In this document: positions 1 through 12,235 of the stretch, in pieces
How positions within the stretch are numbered: the stretch's first letter is position 1
Layout: each line of letters starts with the position of its first letter
Assembly (NCBI GenBank): GCA_947846985.1
Contig: CANTUZ010000002.1
Span: 59,228,563-59,292,562, forward strand
From: Fratercula arctica
Lineage: Eukaryota > Chordata > Aves > Charadriiformes > Alcidae
Direction of reading: 5' to 3'
DNA length: 64,000 bases
Notes under the pieces: generated by a model
What the model was told of the DNA's origin: nothing
The model's database searches: none
The model's input: only the letters and a program-made list of their open reading frames with translations
Position numbers and translations under genes: made by a program

Positions 1-1337
1 GGAAGGAAATGCAGTATATTAAGCACATATTCATACTTATTTCTAAGCTTGGTAAGTTTTGTAGTAGGATTAAAATCGTAATGAAATTTCTTACCGGTAG
101 GATTCTGCATTAACCTTAGATAAATAAAGTATTCCAACATAAAAGCATGCACACACACTAATCAGTGATGCTGGAAATAGATATAAAATAGTATTATATT
201 ATCTTTCCTGTGAACTGCTAGTGTTACTTCTTCATGAATCAACTGTTTTGCCTTATGAAACTTTTCCTAAGATTGAAATGCAGTTAAGTGGCAACTAATG
301 TTAAAGTTTACCTGTTACTTTATTGTATATTTTCCTTTGCAGAACTTGGTATAATCAAACAATCTCTAGATTTTAAGCTCTTGAACAAAAAATATTTTCT
401 CCTTGGAAATTATTCTTAGTATTCATATTACTCAGATAAATGGCAACCAAGATTTTTTAAAAAGCTCAAAAAGCAATTTTTCAAGATCTCTTCATAAATC
501 TGTTAGCTCAGTCTTTCATTCATCTTTCCCTTCTGAGTTCCAAGCAACAATCAGTCACATGGCAGAAGTACTTTTGTCAGCTGTGCTCTAAATATCATGT
601 TTAAAGAGAGACTACCTGACTCCCTCAACTGGAATTTCTGAATATTTGTCTCAGAACTTCCTTCACTAGCTTTAGCATGTCACCCATTTCAAGCTCCTTA
701 ACCTTAACAGCTTCTTTTCTATTGAGGTCATTGTTGTCATATGGATTTCCATTTAAAAAATCTGTATTTCTTATTTTCCATTTTTCTGTCCTTTTAGGTG
801 TTTGAAGTACAGTTGTAACATCCCCCCTGAATGTTTTTAAGTCCATGTTTTAATGAAAGGGTATTGCTTTGAGTACACAGAGTTCCCAAAGATTCTGATG
901 CCAGATAAAAATCTTTCTATTCAGAAAAAAGGAACAATATCTGGAAGGAAGTTATAAGGACTTCAGTAAGCACTTCATAAAAGACATTGTCATTACACAA
1001 AAGTAAATATTGTAAATTTCTTATCACTTAGTAGCACTATATGTACCTTTACTGAATATTTGTCATGTTTAAAGAGGTAAGTAAATAAACCTGATATTAA
1101 TGGAGCTGTAGATCAAGTGCTAAAAGGTATTTCTTACTTGTTGACATATCTCTAAAAATGGGGTAGTGAAATTAAAATGTGGAAAGCAGAGAGCATCAAT
1201 ATAGTTGACTTATAGATAAAAAGGAGGTGCCCACATCAATATATAAACCAGATATTTACCATTATAAAGACAGATACTGATGAACTGTATGCTTTAGAGA
1301 CACTTGAAAAATGAACATGACCTCGAAATCTTTCCAT
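1..1337. other. AT-rich unique DNA, no gene seen
   Basis: The longest frame is a 73-codon reverse frame at 625-846, without a recognisable domain or convincing splice sites. I see no repeat family here. The stretch ends where the reverse-strand CR1 begins. Confidence 0.5.
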
Positions 1338-1778
1338 TGCAGAATCTGAGGTGGGAAAGAACCTCTGGAGACTGTGTAGTCCAACCCCCTGCTCAAAACA
1401 GGGTCAGCTATAGTAGATTGCCCAAGACCACATTTAATGAGGTTTTGACTGCCTCCAAGGAAAAAGACTTCACCATCTCTGGGTAAACTGTTCCAGAGCT
1501 CAAACACCCTCAAACTAAGATTCCCCTTATGTTTAAATGCAAATTCCTGTATTTCAATTTGTGCCCATTGTCTCTCAGCCTGTGGCTGTGCAAAACTGAG
1601 ATGCTGATTATCTCTTTACTCCCTCCCACGGGGTATTCATACACATTGATAAGACCTTCAAGGCTAAACAGTCCCAGCTGTCAGTCTCTCCTTGTAGGAC
1701 AGATGCCCCAAGCCCTTAATCATCTTTGTGGCCCTTCAGTAGGCTCACTCCAGTATACCCATACCTTTCTTACAATGG
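1338..1778 (-). mobile_element. CR1 LINE, 3' part, reverse strand (old, interrupted)
   Basis: Read on the minus strand this is the 3' end region of a CR1 LINE, covering the end of ORF2 and the short 3' tail. Visible CR1 landmarks in complement are the 'accatctctgggtaaactgttccag' type block (1470-1496), 'ctaagattccccttatgtttaaatgcaaa' (1515-1543) and the block ending 'ctccagtataccc atacctttctt' (1748-1770). The body is heavily mutated and no long frame survives, so the copy is old. The usual octamer tail is not clear at the 1338 end. It continues after an insertion at about 2381, so both parts belong to one original copy. Confidence 0.85.
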
Positions 1779-2380
1779 GTAGTGCTGCACCAGTAGGTGC
1801 TGGTCCCTTATGAACCCAGTAAGAAAGGCACTGACAGTCTTTAAGACCTCTTTTAAAATGTTATTTATATAGACCTAACATTATAAGGATAGAATAGTAC
1901 TGATAATCCTATGTCCCTTCAGATACTGGAACCCCAAGTGGTGTAGCATCAAATGGGCCTCTGATCCATGCACAGCACACTGTGCAGACTCCCACCCATA
2001 GAAGAGTTTCTCCCTTCTTGGTCATTTGAGCTATTATAGATTTTTTTCTCATAAGAAAACAACTCTATTCATCATTTTCAGTGTCAAACAGAAAGGATGT
2101 TCACATGACAACTTCTTGCTGCTCTCCTAGATAAAGAAATGCAAGTACACGCAGGTGGCATAATTGCTCGTACCAGGCAGGGGCTGCCTGCAAGATCCTC
2201 TATTACAATGAGCTGTCTGAGTTTGTCCTGCAGCCATGGGTTTTGTGCAGCACAATGCAGGTCTGAAGGACACACTGGACATGCAGCCCAGCACACGCCT
2301 GGGCATGCTCAGGTTAACTGTTACGTGGCTCACTAACTCCTCCATATACAATGGTCATCCAGTCAAATTCATTATAGTCA
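1779..2380. mobile_element. Unidentified element inserted in the CR1
   Basis: The CR1 alignment stops at about 1778 and resumes at about 2381 with 'cagaactggaccc', which should follow almost directly in an intact copy. The roughly 0.6 kb between is therefore an insertion. The heptamer ACAATGG occurs at both edges (1772-1778 and 2348-2354) and may be a target-site duplication, although about 25 bases after the second copy do not look like CR1. Part of the insert (1817 to about 2030) resembles 7819 to about 8040: 'cagtaagaaaggc' and 'ccttcagat.ctgg' lie 100 and 98 bases apart in the two copies, followed in both by 'gtagcatca'. I cannot name the family; a solo LTR or a non-autonomous DNA element are both possible. 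Confidence 0.5.
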
Positions 2381-3905
2381 TCCAGAACTGGACCCAACAC
2401 TCCAGATGTGACCTCCCTCAGCCTGCTGGCATTTCTCCTCCTGATACAGCTCAGGGTGCTGTTGGTCTTCTTTACTATGAGGATGCACTGCTGTCTCACG
2501 TTCATTTGTTGTATGTCAGAACCTGCAGGTCCTTCTCTGTTAAGCTGCATGTACTGGTGCATTAGGTTATTCCTCCTCCCCAGATGCAGGACTCTGCATT
2601 TCTCTCTTAAGCTTACAGTGATTCCCAGCAGCCCAATTCTCCAGCCTGTAGAGGTATTTTTGAATGGCAGCCTGGTGTGTCAGTCACTCCTGACAGTTTG
2701 GTATCATCAGCAAACTTGCATTTTGTCCCATCATCCAGGTCATTAGTGACTACGTTAAACAGTACTGGCATCAGTATTGACCCCAGGATACTCCACTGGC
2801 CTACAGCTGTACTTTGTGCTACTGATTCTTTCAGACTGGCAGTTAAATAATTTCTCAGTCAACCTAACTGTGCATTTACCTAACCTGTACTTCAGTTTGT
2901 CTATGTGAATGCTATGGTTTACAGTGTCAAATGCCTTACCAAAGTCAAGGTAAACAATATCTCCTGCTGTCCCATCACCCACCAGGCCAGTCAGCTCATT
3001 GTAGAAGGCTATCAGGTTGGTCAGGCAGGATTTCTCTCTGTAAAATCATGCTGACTATTCCCAGTGACCTTCTTGACTTTCATGTGGTTGGAAAAAGTTT
3101 ATAGGTGAATTTACTCCATCACCTTCCCTGCAATCAAGGTTAAGCTGACCAGCTGGTAGTTCCCCAGATTGTTCTCTTGAAGACAGGAGTGAGATTTGCT
3201 TTTTCCCAGTCCTCAGTAACCTCCCTCCAAATTCCCATTACCTTTCAAAGATAATACAGAGTGGCCTTGCAATGATGTCAAGCAGCTCTCAGTATTCATG
3301 AGGGTACCCGATGATGTCCCTTGGACTTGGTTGCGTCCAGTTTAAGTATTCCCTAACCTGATCCTTCTCCATCTAAGGTAAATCTCCCTTGCTCTAGACT
3401 TTCCCACAGGTCCCAGGGACCTGGGATTCCTGAAGAGCAGCCTTCCCAGCAAATATTGAAGTGAAGAAGAGATTGACTACTTCAGTTTTTTCCATGTTCT
3501 TTATTACCAGGTCCCCTGCCCCATTCAGCAGCAGGTCCACATTTTCCCTAGTCCTCCTTTTGCTATTGATGTACTTGCAGTGCCTTTCATGTCCCTTACC
3601 AGACAGGCTCTCACTTTCCTAACTCCACCCCTGCATGCTCAGACAGTGTTTCCATAGCTTTCCTGGGTTACTTGTCCCAGCTTCCACCTCTTGTACACTT
3701 CCTGTTTATGTTTGAGTTTAGCTAGGAGTTCCTTGATCATCTACACATGTCTTCTGCTGCCATTGCAGGGTTTTCTGCACGTGGGTATGGACCATTCTTA
3801 AGCTTGGATGTTGGGATCCTTCAAAAAAAGACAGCTTTTCTAGTCCCCTCTTCTATCCAGGGCTGTATTGCATGGGCTTTTTCTAAGCAGATGCTTAAAA
3901 AGGGA
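2381..3905 (-). mobile_element. CR1 LINE, ORF2 part, reverse strand (old)
   Basis: This continues the CR1 copy of 1338-1778. In complement it shows the CR1 ORF2 series in order: 'agcaaacttgcat...cccatcatccaggtcattagtgac' near 2710-2750, the reverse-transcriptase block at 2755-2982, 'gtaaaatcatgctgactattcccagtgacc' near 3040-3070, 'cccagtcctcagtaacctccct' near 3207-3228, and the blocks around 3480-3560 and 3690-3880. The order and spacing follow an ordinary CR1 read backwards. With the 3' part, about 2.0 kb of the element survives, which is long for a bird CR1 since most are truncated near the 3' end. Many stops and frameshifts make it inactive. Confidence 0.85.
2755..2982 (-). pseudogene. CR1 reverse-transcriptase fragment
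   Basis: A 75-codon reverse frame contains the peptide GDIVYLDFGKAFDTVNH, the conserved non-LTR reverse-transcriptase block around the first catalytic aspartate (consensus roughly DIVYLDFxKAFDTVxH). It continues with IDKLKYRLG and a later LTEKLFNCQSERI piece that fits the CR1 order. The catalytic YxDD block is not in this frame. The fragment ends in stops at both sides and is a relic of the surrounding LINE, so it is not a host gene. In an intact element the enzyme reverse-transcribes CR1 RNA at the insertion site. Confidence 0.85.
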
Positions 3906-6529
3906 AGAACCACCAAAATGTAATACCTTAATTAGAAATTGCACACAATGATCGAAAAATCAAACTTATCCAGCCACTGTTGACTGTTAGGACACTTAAG
4001 GTTTCTATTTGTTTTCTCACTGGATTAGAGCAGTGCCTAACAGTCTGGGTGTAGTTTGTGTTACTACTAAAAGAGTAAAAGTAATAAAAATTAAATTTGA
4101 TCAGGTTTGTCTTGTTGACCATAAGCCTGTCTTCAGTTTTTCTCTCTCTTTAAAAAGGCAATATAACTTTCAATTAGCATTAGGAAATTTATCTGTATAA
4201 TTATTCTAGACTCTTCAGAATAAAGTCCAGTCTGCAGAGAGACATGCCGTCATTTTAATAGCCCTGATCACACCTCTCCTTACGGACTTTGACAAAAAGG
4301 TCAAAATGTTGCAAAAATATTAGGTCTTCTGAAAATAAGCTTTAGGACTTGGACAAACAAAGGTGCAGGTTGGAGTTATAAGAGGAAATATTTTGAACAG
4401 TTTACCACTGATGTCAATCTGAACTGAGTATAGCATTCTTTCAAACTTTAAGATAGTTCATGATTATGATGCAATAAACAGAACTCATCAGGGCTGTTTG
4501 ACATGATGCAATCGTGGCAAAAATAATATTAAAAAAAAAAGATGTCTAACTTTAGGATACAAAAAGGGTAGTGTCCCTTTCTCTCACATGTGGTTTGCAA
4601 CATGATGGATCTTGCTTGCCACCTTTTCTTCTGAGTTTTCTCAGGCTTCAAACAACTACAGAGGCCCTACCGGATCTTCAATCTGTACAAAATCAAACCT
4701 TGCCTCATGTAAGCAAAACACATGAAGTCACATGGGCTATTGCACTTTTTAAAATCCTAATTCCACTTCACTCTAGCTTTTGCTGTGTTTATGCTCTCCA
4801 ACAGAAATAAATATGTGCAGTGACTACTGATCTTAACCTAATTTTTAATTGAAACCATTCAGTTTGCATAATCCATTCTCACAGCAACTTAGAGGTGAAG
4901 CTCAGCAAACAGTTCAAACAGCTGAACAGCGTGGTGCCCAAATGAATAAGCTCTGCAGGTCTTCCAGTGTTTTATATGGCCTCAGAATGAAAACTTGTTA
5001 TCCCAGGGTCAGTTAAAAATTCTAGGTTAGATTTTGAATTTGTAATAAACCTTGCTACCAACTTAGTTGAGTCAAAGTATGGATTTTATAATGAAATGTC
5101 AAAAAATTCTGCAACTGACAATTCACCTTCTAATTTATTCTCTGTTGCTTTTCTCAACAGTTAAAGTTTTTTCTGATTAAATACACTGTGTGAACTGAAA
5201 TGGCTAATATGACATTTCAAAAGTTAGTAATCAATATTGCAATCATTAAATTAATTGGCATTTTAAATAAAGATGACAGAGAGGGGACGTGTGAGCAGAG
5301 TTATCTCCTTCATTGATTTTTATTTCCTGTCACATTAATAAAATACTCACTGCTGTTGACTAGATTTATCAGAATTGCCTTGTGAGCAAAACCAAACAAA
5401 AATTATTATTATAGTTATTGGTTTCTAGGAATATAGGGTGAAACCTTTGTTGGTTCTAGTACAACAAAAGCGTAATGAAGCTTCTTGTTAAGTTAAAAAG
5501 TGAAGTTAAAAACTATATGAATTCAGATTTCATTAGGTGTTTTATGATTTCCACTTTATTATGAAAATATTCTGATACAGTCACATTGCTAATTTCATTT
5601 GAAATAGTCATGTTAGGGTCTCTTGCTTGATGAGCTAAAATACTTCATCTGTATGTTTTACTAAAAGTTTCATAGCTAGATTCAGTGAAGTTACTTTATA
5701 GATTGAAACTCAAAGCACCTTGTCCCTTATTTTCAAATACAATGAGGACATCCATACCTAACATGGTTTGGGATTAAAAAAATGTGCAAGCTATTTGACT
5801 TCTGAAACAAAAACTGAAAAGGATTTCTGCCTCCCATTGATGTTAACATGACAGGTTTTCACTTGTGATTCAGCAACATGGTATTTCCACAAATAATATC
5901 GGGCAGGTTTTGGTGCCTTATGGGTACTGAGTGGAATATGACACCAGTTAAAAAGGTCTGATAAAGATGACGTAGTCTGTTTGCTTTCACCTTCATCCTG
6001 TGTTACGTGTAGGTTTTTACACAGGTATGGAGTGAAGAAACATGTAAGGAACGTCCTCTCCCCCTTTTCACAAACAGAGTCTCAGTATGTGGATCCCTTC
6101 CTTACCGTGACTTGTCAGAGATGTTTCTCCCCCCCTTCAGAGCAAAAAGACAGTAGGACCAATATTCCAAGCCCTTTTAGTGAGGTTTTGACCTGGCATA
6201 GAGCATCAAGGGGATCCAGATACACTAGTCCTATCAATGCCACAGACCAGGCAGTTCTGCTGAACCAAAACGCTCAGTGAGACATGCTATTTGTGAGGTG
6301 ACTGGCTGACTAAGGAGGACAACAGGGAAGTACTTGTAAATTGTTATGTAGCCTTGAATAAGCTGCTTCTTGTTTAAAGTGTTTGGTTACAAACATATTT
6401 TGCAGCCAAAGAGCTATGGGAGTGTTTTACTTTGCAATATTCTGGTTCCCTTCTTGGGATAAACTACTCAGCTGAACCAGCTTATTGCCTCATAAAACAG
6501 AGCAGCAATACTATTATCGCTTAACTGCA
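3906..6529. other. Unique AT-rich DNA, no gene seen
   Basis: No frame here looks coding; the 79-codon (4571-4810) and 99-codon (5981-6280) frames lack domains and splice support. At 5215-5400 the text is low in repeats and rich in TAAT and ATTA motifs, which is a weak hint of a regulatory element. Confidence 0.4.
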
Positions 6530-6705
6530 CCTGAATTCAGGCAGAACTACTTTGTTCAAAGAGTAGTAAACACTTGGAGTAAGTTGTCAAGTAAGGTCAT
6601 TGAAGCAAATAACATAAATGTGTGCTAGAGACATAGGACACTTTCATGAAGGAGATTGAAGGATACAGTGACAAGCAGGGATGCAAGTAGGATGAATTGA
6701 GCTCA
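6530..6705 (+). repeat. Possible ancient CR1/L3-like 3' relic
   Basis: The run 'gtagtaaacacttggagtaagttgtcaagtaaggtcattgaagcaaa' (about 6563-6609) parallels the CR1/L3 segment encoding a 'xVxxWNxLPxxVVEA'-type end of ORF2. The match is very degenerate and the edges are guesses. Confidence 0.4.
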
Positions 6706-7818
6706 GGAAGGACATATTTCAATGTTATTATTAAAAATTATCCTTTTGTAGAAAGCCAGTACAAGGCTTCTATGGCACTTACTCCTTATATGCTCCTAAG
6801 CCTTAAGTAGGAAGCCTTAAGAGGTACTAAGCAGCAAATCTTATCCTGGATAAAGGGGACTTTGATCAATCCAGTAACCACCAGAACCACTGTATTCATC
6901 TCTGTGTACCTTTAGAAGGAGTAGCTATTTTTATGGTTTATTTTTATGCATTTTCTTAACAGTCTCTTTTGGCGCTCTTTCTTTTCACTGGTTCCCAACT
7001 GAAGCTAAAAAGCCACACAGCGGCCGCCCTACAGCCACAGTTAATATACAGAGCTATTTTTGTTACACAGTGACTACATGAGTTTTTCAGAGTTTTATCA
7101 TACACAAGACTCTCAGAAATTAAGCTCACAACTAGGTGGGCACTCATCGCTTAGCCATTGGTGACTGCTGAACAAGGCATTATCTGCTCAGGCAAAGGCA
7201 AGCCCTGAGAAATCCTGAACCCTGGACTGTTGGCCAGCAGAAACCCCATGGTCTTTTACTAGTAATGGCAAAAATGATATTGCCTAGGCTGAAAATAACA
7301 TTCATTTTAATGCTGAATGCATGCCAAATCTTAGAACTTGTTCTCACGTGAGCAGCCCCCTTACTGTCCCTTTTCCTAAACTCAGCACTAGCTTCCCCCT
7401 CCACAAGCCACAGCTTCTTTCTGACATCCTTTCTACCCTCAAGCACCTGATCCTACCTGTTAACAAGGTTGCCCAAGTGCAATCTCTGCTGTCTGTGACT
7501 TCTTTCTAACCTCACGTAGGCAATTCTGGAATGTCTCTAAATACAGGTACTTTACAGATTCCTGTCTCCTAATTAATCTCTGTCCCATCACAGTTCCACA
7601 AAAAAATTACGTATCGCGTCATTCCCTTCAGCCTAGGCTCTGGGCTGGCTCAAGATCTCTTACCAGTTCTTTCTCACTGACTGATTACTCCCAGACAAAC
7701 CTTTTCAGAGTCTATAATAGTCAAGGCCCAGGATCCCACCAACTTCAGCGTTGTTCTGCACTGGGGGGGGCAGAGACGGTGGGAAAGAGGGAGATGGTGC
7801 AGCATTCCTTCTGGATCT
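6706..7818. other. Unique DNA, no gene seen
   Basis: Nothing coding is evident. A NotI-type GCGGCCGC octamer at 7020-7027 stands out in otherwise CpG-poor DNA. A G8 run lies near 7762-7770. Pyrimidine-rich DNA fills 7340-7450. Confidence 0.4.
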
Positions 7819-8040
7819 CAGTAAGAAAGGCCTCAAAGCAAATGATATAATAAAATACCTGGTTTAGTAAGATGGGATAAAAAGAGGAATATAGACAGCA
7901 AGTAAATCTTACATGCCTTCAGATGCTGGGAACCGTGCTTTCTCATGTAGCATCAGACCGACCCCAGATGGATTTTCCCACTGTGCACCGCACAGAACCC
8001 ATTCATGCAGAGGTTCTTCCTCTGTCCCATGCCATGGTGC
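7819..8040. repeat. Relative of the element inserted at 1.8 kb
   Basis: It shares ordered blocks with 1817-2030: 'cagtaagaaaggc', then about 100 bases later 'ccttcagatgctgg', then 'gtagcatca' and 'cactgtgca'. Equal spacing and order argue for common descent from a dispersed repeat. The middle is poorly conserved and the family is unknown to me. The 92-codon frame over it (7923-8201) is probably incidental. Confidence 0.4.
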
Positions 8041-10920
8041 CTTTCATTTTGTGTAAAAAACAAAACCACATACTTCTCCTGACAGGCTGGAATGCTACAT
8101 CTGTCACAACACCCACCAGCATGCAGCACAGGGGGGCACGGGGCACTCCAGCAGATTCCCTTGCAGCAGCTCATGATAACATACAGGCTGCTCAGACCTA
8201 GAGTACAAGGTGTGACTGGAGCAGATGTGGCCGGATCAAGATAAATAAATCCTCAAATATAATGTCTTCCAGAAGGTGCACAATATAATCACACCTTGGA
8301 AAAATGGATGTAAATTACTGTACTTACTATTTAACTAATGTTCACAGACCCAAGTGACCTTTTAAAGCAGACTTATCCTTTCTCTCCTGAAAATACCTCT
8401 GTTTGTCCGATTTTCCAATCAAGTCACTGAACTACTCGCCCTTGGGACCGAGGTTTACCATTGCACAGCCATCTCTAGACTCTTACCATGAACATGATAG
8501 AAATATTCGCTTCTGTTTCAGTCCCAGAAGCAAATGAAGATATAGTTTAGCTTCATGTTGACAGAATGACATACAATGCACATACTCGTCTAGAAAAAGA
8601 GAATAGTAACATAAACTTTGCTTAAATGTGTTTCCATATATTTCTTTAGCTAATAATGAGGGAGATAAAAATAATTTTGGGCCAAATAATAGCTTGTTTC
8701 CTTTTGAAAATCTGTAAAGCAGTTTTATTAAATATGCCCCTGAAAAAAACCAGATGCATCCACTATTAAACAGCAGCTACTTCTACGGCTACTTAAACAG
8801 CAGCTACTTAAAAGACCAAAGTTTTTTTCCACTTATAGAATTAATATTAGAAGGAAATTAATGAGTGCAAGACTTAAGTCTTGTTGAGAACAGTTTACTG
8901 TTCTCGCTTTTTGAGTTTGAAATTACATTACCCAAACAATACTGATGAGCAAATGTTTTCACCTAAGGTTCCATAAGAGTAAGATTCACCCTGTACTTAG
9001 GAATTCATGCTGGGAAATTATGAATTCAACTCCAAATGTTTGCATGATGCCATTTAAGCTCAAATTCAGAAATCCTGATTTTAATCTTAATCCCTGATTT
9101 TAGGCAAGGGAAAAGGCTGTGCATGGCTAAAGAACCTGTCAAAGGGAATAAAATAAATACTAGCCAAGGAAAAATGACTTAACTAATAAGAAATTAGACT
9201 CAGGGAGTTGTCTAGAATGTGGGATTCTTGAAGATGACTCCAGCTCTCTTTGCTGTCATATTGTCCTAACTGTCTATAAAATGGGACTAATACCAGTTCT
9301 CTCTGGAGATTCATGTAGTGTTCAAATAGTATTGTAGTAGAAGTAGTATAACTATCTTATAAGTTGGTTTTAATTTCAGTACCACCAATTTATTTGCCAG
9401 AAGTAGTGACTTGTTTTCTTAAAATTTTCAATTGTCTCAGGTAAGTGTCTAAAAAAAGAAGGCTGCATGTAAACCTCAAACTACTCAATATTTGTTTAGC
9501 CAAAAAAGGACACACCTATACTGCTGCTTTTCAACAAAATCAGTAGGGTACTGTTCTTCTTTGTCAATATTTTGGTCGTCCAAAAATTCAGTTTTACTGA
9601 ATTCTTTTTGAAAGTTTAGGAGAAGGAAAAAAATTACATCATCTTTTGTGTGGGTTGTGTCACAGAGATCTAACAAATTCGAAAAGCATTTAAAAAAATT
9701 CAGTTAAGAAACAAGCCAAACACTAACTGGAACTAAATGAAGTTATTTCTTGCTATAATACAAAAACCTGAAGGCAATTTAAATAGGCAAGAATGTAAGA
9801 GGACATATTAAGTGTCTTCATCCTGATGAAGGATACAACTAGTAAATTAAGGTATTTAATCAGTCTTCTAGTGTTTGTGTTTCTGATCTGATTTTCCTGC
9901 AAAAACTCATTTTTGCAGGAATCACAATTTAAAACATTTATCTATCATTATATCCTGTCCTGAAAACTGCCTTAGTGACAAATCAGTGAAGTCATTCATG
10001 GTATCCTTTATTTAATTGTAATTAATGGCTGTCTGTGATCTCAGAAGGCCAACTCTACTAAATGTCATTATATAAATGAATTTTGAGAAGCTTGAGGAGA
10101 ATAGATATCTAAGAAGCATGTCCACATTTCATATATTCAGACAATTACAGGTACAAAGTACAGCTCAAGTCATTCAGGATTGATTATTTATTTTGGATAT
10201 TTCATATTGCTTTCTCAAAGTGAGGTCAGTTTTCAGCAACTGTCCTAAAACATTTTCCTTTCAGGATGCCTCAAATTGCATATTCAAAATGCAGCTGTTC
10301 TTAAGAAGCATTTGAAAGGCCTTGAGGCTGTTCTATGCCACAGTCATCACTCCAGCTGGGACATTTTTTGCACTTTCTTTTAAAATATTTAGAACTGGTC
10401 ACTGCTCATGGGTGCTTTCTGGCATTAGGTGTATTAGAAAATCTAATATGGCCTGGAATAACCTGTGTTCTTCCTGTAGAAAATGGTATGCTGAATTCTA
10501 CACAACCTCAGGAATGGTTGTGAAAGTTAGAAAAGATATGTGAAGAAAAAGAAACAGACCTCCTTCAAATCCTTCCACTGAATTCACTTCCTTTTCCGTT
10601 TTATGTATCACTGTTTGTTCCTTTGCCCAAACCTGATTAAAGCTAAAATAAAATGGGAAATAAGACACAGAATTCTATAATAACATGAAAATACGCTTAG
10701 AAAATTGTGAAACCAAATCAGGGGCTCAGAACAAAAATGTTTGAACATAATGCTTTCCCTAGGTACTCTTCCTTTCTTTCTGCCAGTAGCTTTCCAGCTC
10801 TTTCCTCTGACCTTCTGACCAGCTGTAACTGTTCATTATAATATGACTATTACCCATTTGATTTATATATAAATTCCTCAGAGCAAGAAACTTAAATCTC
10901 CACAATCAACAGCAGCATTT
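8041..10920. other. Unique AT-rich DNA, no gene seen
   Basis: It holds a 17-base direct repeat (8766-8782 and 8793-8809, unit beginning ttaaacagcagc), an 8-base hairpin GAGAACAG/CTGTTCTC near 8886-8905, and the larger hairpin listed separately. No coding frame is convincing. Confidence 0.4.
9894..9921. repeat. Perfect 12-bp inverted repeat (hairpin)
   Basis: TTCCTGCAAAAA (9894-9905) is followed by a four-base loop and the exact complement TTTTTGCAGGAA (9910-9921). If two T bases are allowed to bulge, the flanking GAT/ATC extends the stem. It is too short for a typical microRNA precursor. It could be the centre of a decayed palindromic transposon or may have arisen by chance. Confidence 0.7.
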
Positions 10921-11150
10921 TGTTTTATACTGAGACACTAAAGAAGCTTGATCTATTTAGTTTATCCTAAAGTAGATTAAAAGGTGACTTGACCAGCACC
11001 TACAGGTGCCCACACAAGCAAAGAAAAATTATAGTCATTGTTTCTTTACGCTGCCAATAAAAGGTCATAATCAAATCCAGTGGTTGTAAGTTCACACCAG
11101 CTATATTCAGACTAGGGGAACACAGCCATACCTAATAAAACTGTAAAAAT
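10921..11150 (+). repeat. Ancient CR1/L3-like relic, forward strand
   Basis: The run 'aagaagcttgatctatttagtttatcctaaagtagattaaaaggtgacttgacc' (10942-10995) matches the ancient CR1/L3 segment in which a 'RIxxLFSL...KRRLxGDL'-like peptide is encoded. It continues with the 'ggtcataatcaaatccagtggttgtaag' block (11063-11090) and 'attcagactaggg' (11105-11117), in the right order. Divergence is high, older than the other CR1 copies here. It may owe its survival to age rather than function. Confidence 0.6.
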
Positions 11151-11289
11151 AAGAGTAGTAAACCACAGAAACATTTTTTATATCCCCTCCATGGGGTTTG
11201 GCTGGCTGTGTTTAAGCACAGCTCTGTGTCACTCTGTCAGTTTGGATCATATTTGTGTGAAAGGAGCTGTGCCAGGAAGAGAAGTGAGA

Positions 11290-12235
11290 GGCCTTATCTG
11301 GAGCCTCCCCCCTTCACTTGGAAGCTGTATTTAAGCTCAGGTCCTTTCCCCTGGTCACTGTCATACCATGGCAGGTAAGCCTGAACCTGGCCAGGTACTT
11401 TGTCGTGCCAGACCCTGTCCTGCTGAGTTGATTTCCTGGCTTGACCTAAGAACTGCTTGTTACTACGGTATTGTCTGGCAATCACTGGACTTGTGGCTCA
11501 TCCTTGTTACTGTTGGCCATCTCAAGTTGCTTTCTCTGAACATGCTCTGCTTTCTTGCTCTGATACCATGGGACCGCGTCCCTTGTTAGTAAAGATACTG
11601 CTCCTGCCAGCCTCTTTGGCAGACTTGTCTCCTGGCTCACCATTCTTTGTGAAGCAGCCTCCTTTTGCTGTGTCAGGGAACAGTGAGAACAGCATTGCTC
11701 CCTAACAGGTGGAGAGCTGGATGTTGAAAGCAGCCACAACGCAGGTTTGGGGCAATGACCTCACCAACAGGGAGCAGTGCTATGGCAATAGAGGCAGTCC
11801 CAGAGACGGCAGTCAGGCTCAATCAAGAGTCCAAATCATCAGGCAAGTTTGTGGTGATGAGCAGATCCGAGGTCAAGCCAGGAAGTCAATCTGCTGGTCA
11901 GGGTCAGGATCAGGTCCAACAATCATAACCTGGGTCAAACACAGTCCAGTGATCAACAGGATGGTCCACAGAGATGAGGCAGGTCCAAGGTCAAGCCAGG
12001 AAGTCAGTCTGCAGATCAGGGTCCAGATCAACATGGTCTATGTCCAGGCACAAGCATGACTGTGGCTAAGCAGAGGACAGGCACTCCTGTGACATAGCTC
12101 AGACTGGGACTGAAGGCCAGAGTTAAGCTAAAATGGGGCTTCTGGGCCAATTGGTGGCAGGTGGGGTGAACGCCCCAAATGAGGCTGTCAGGGCCATTAA
12201 GGCCTGTTAGTGCACTCAAGACCCCAGTAACTGCG
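11290..12235. repeat. Unidentified repeat element with direct and inverted repeats
   Basis: This block is GC-richer than its surroundings. GGTCAAGCCAGGAAGTCA occurs at 11871-11888 and again at 11989-12006, a period of 118 bases, with similar flanks 'tctgc..gtcagggtc'. Its complement, with one change, lies at 11429-11446 and the similarity extends on both sides (about 11405-11460 against about 11858-11905), giving inverted arms around a loop of about 400 bases. 'ccatgg' motifs recur in the left half (11368, 11567). A weaker inverted match links 11301-11340 with 12106-12160. No transposase frame is present. A non-autonomous DNA transposon or a decayed minisatellite would both fit; I cannot name the family. 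Confidence 0.5.

Noticed and set aside
7020..7027. CpG island around the GCGGCCGC octamer
   Set aside because: The surrounding DNA is CpG-poor and AT-rich, so a single octamer is not an island.
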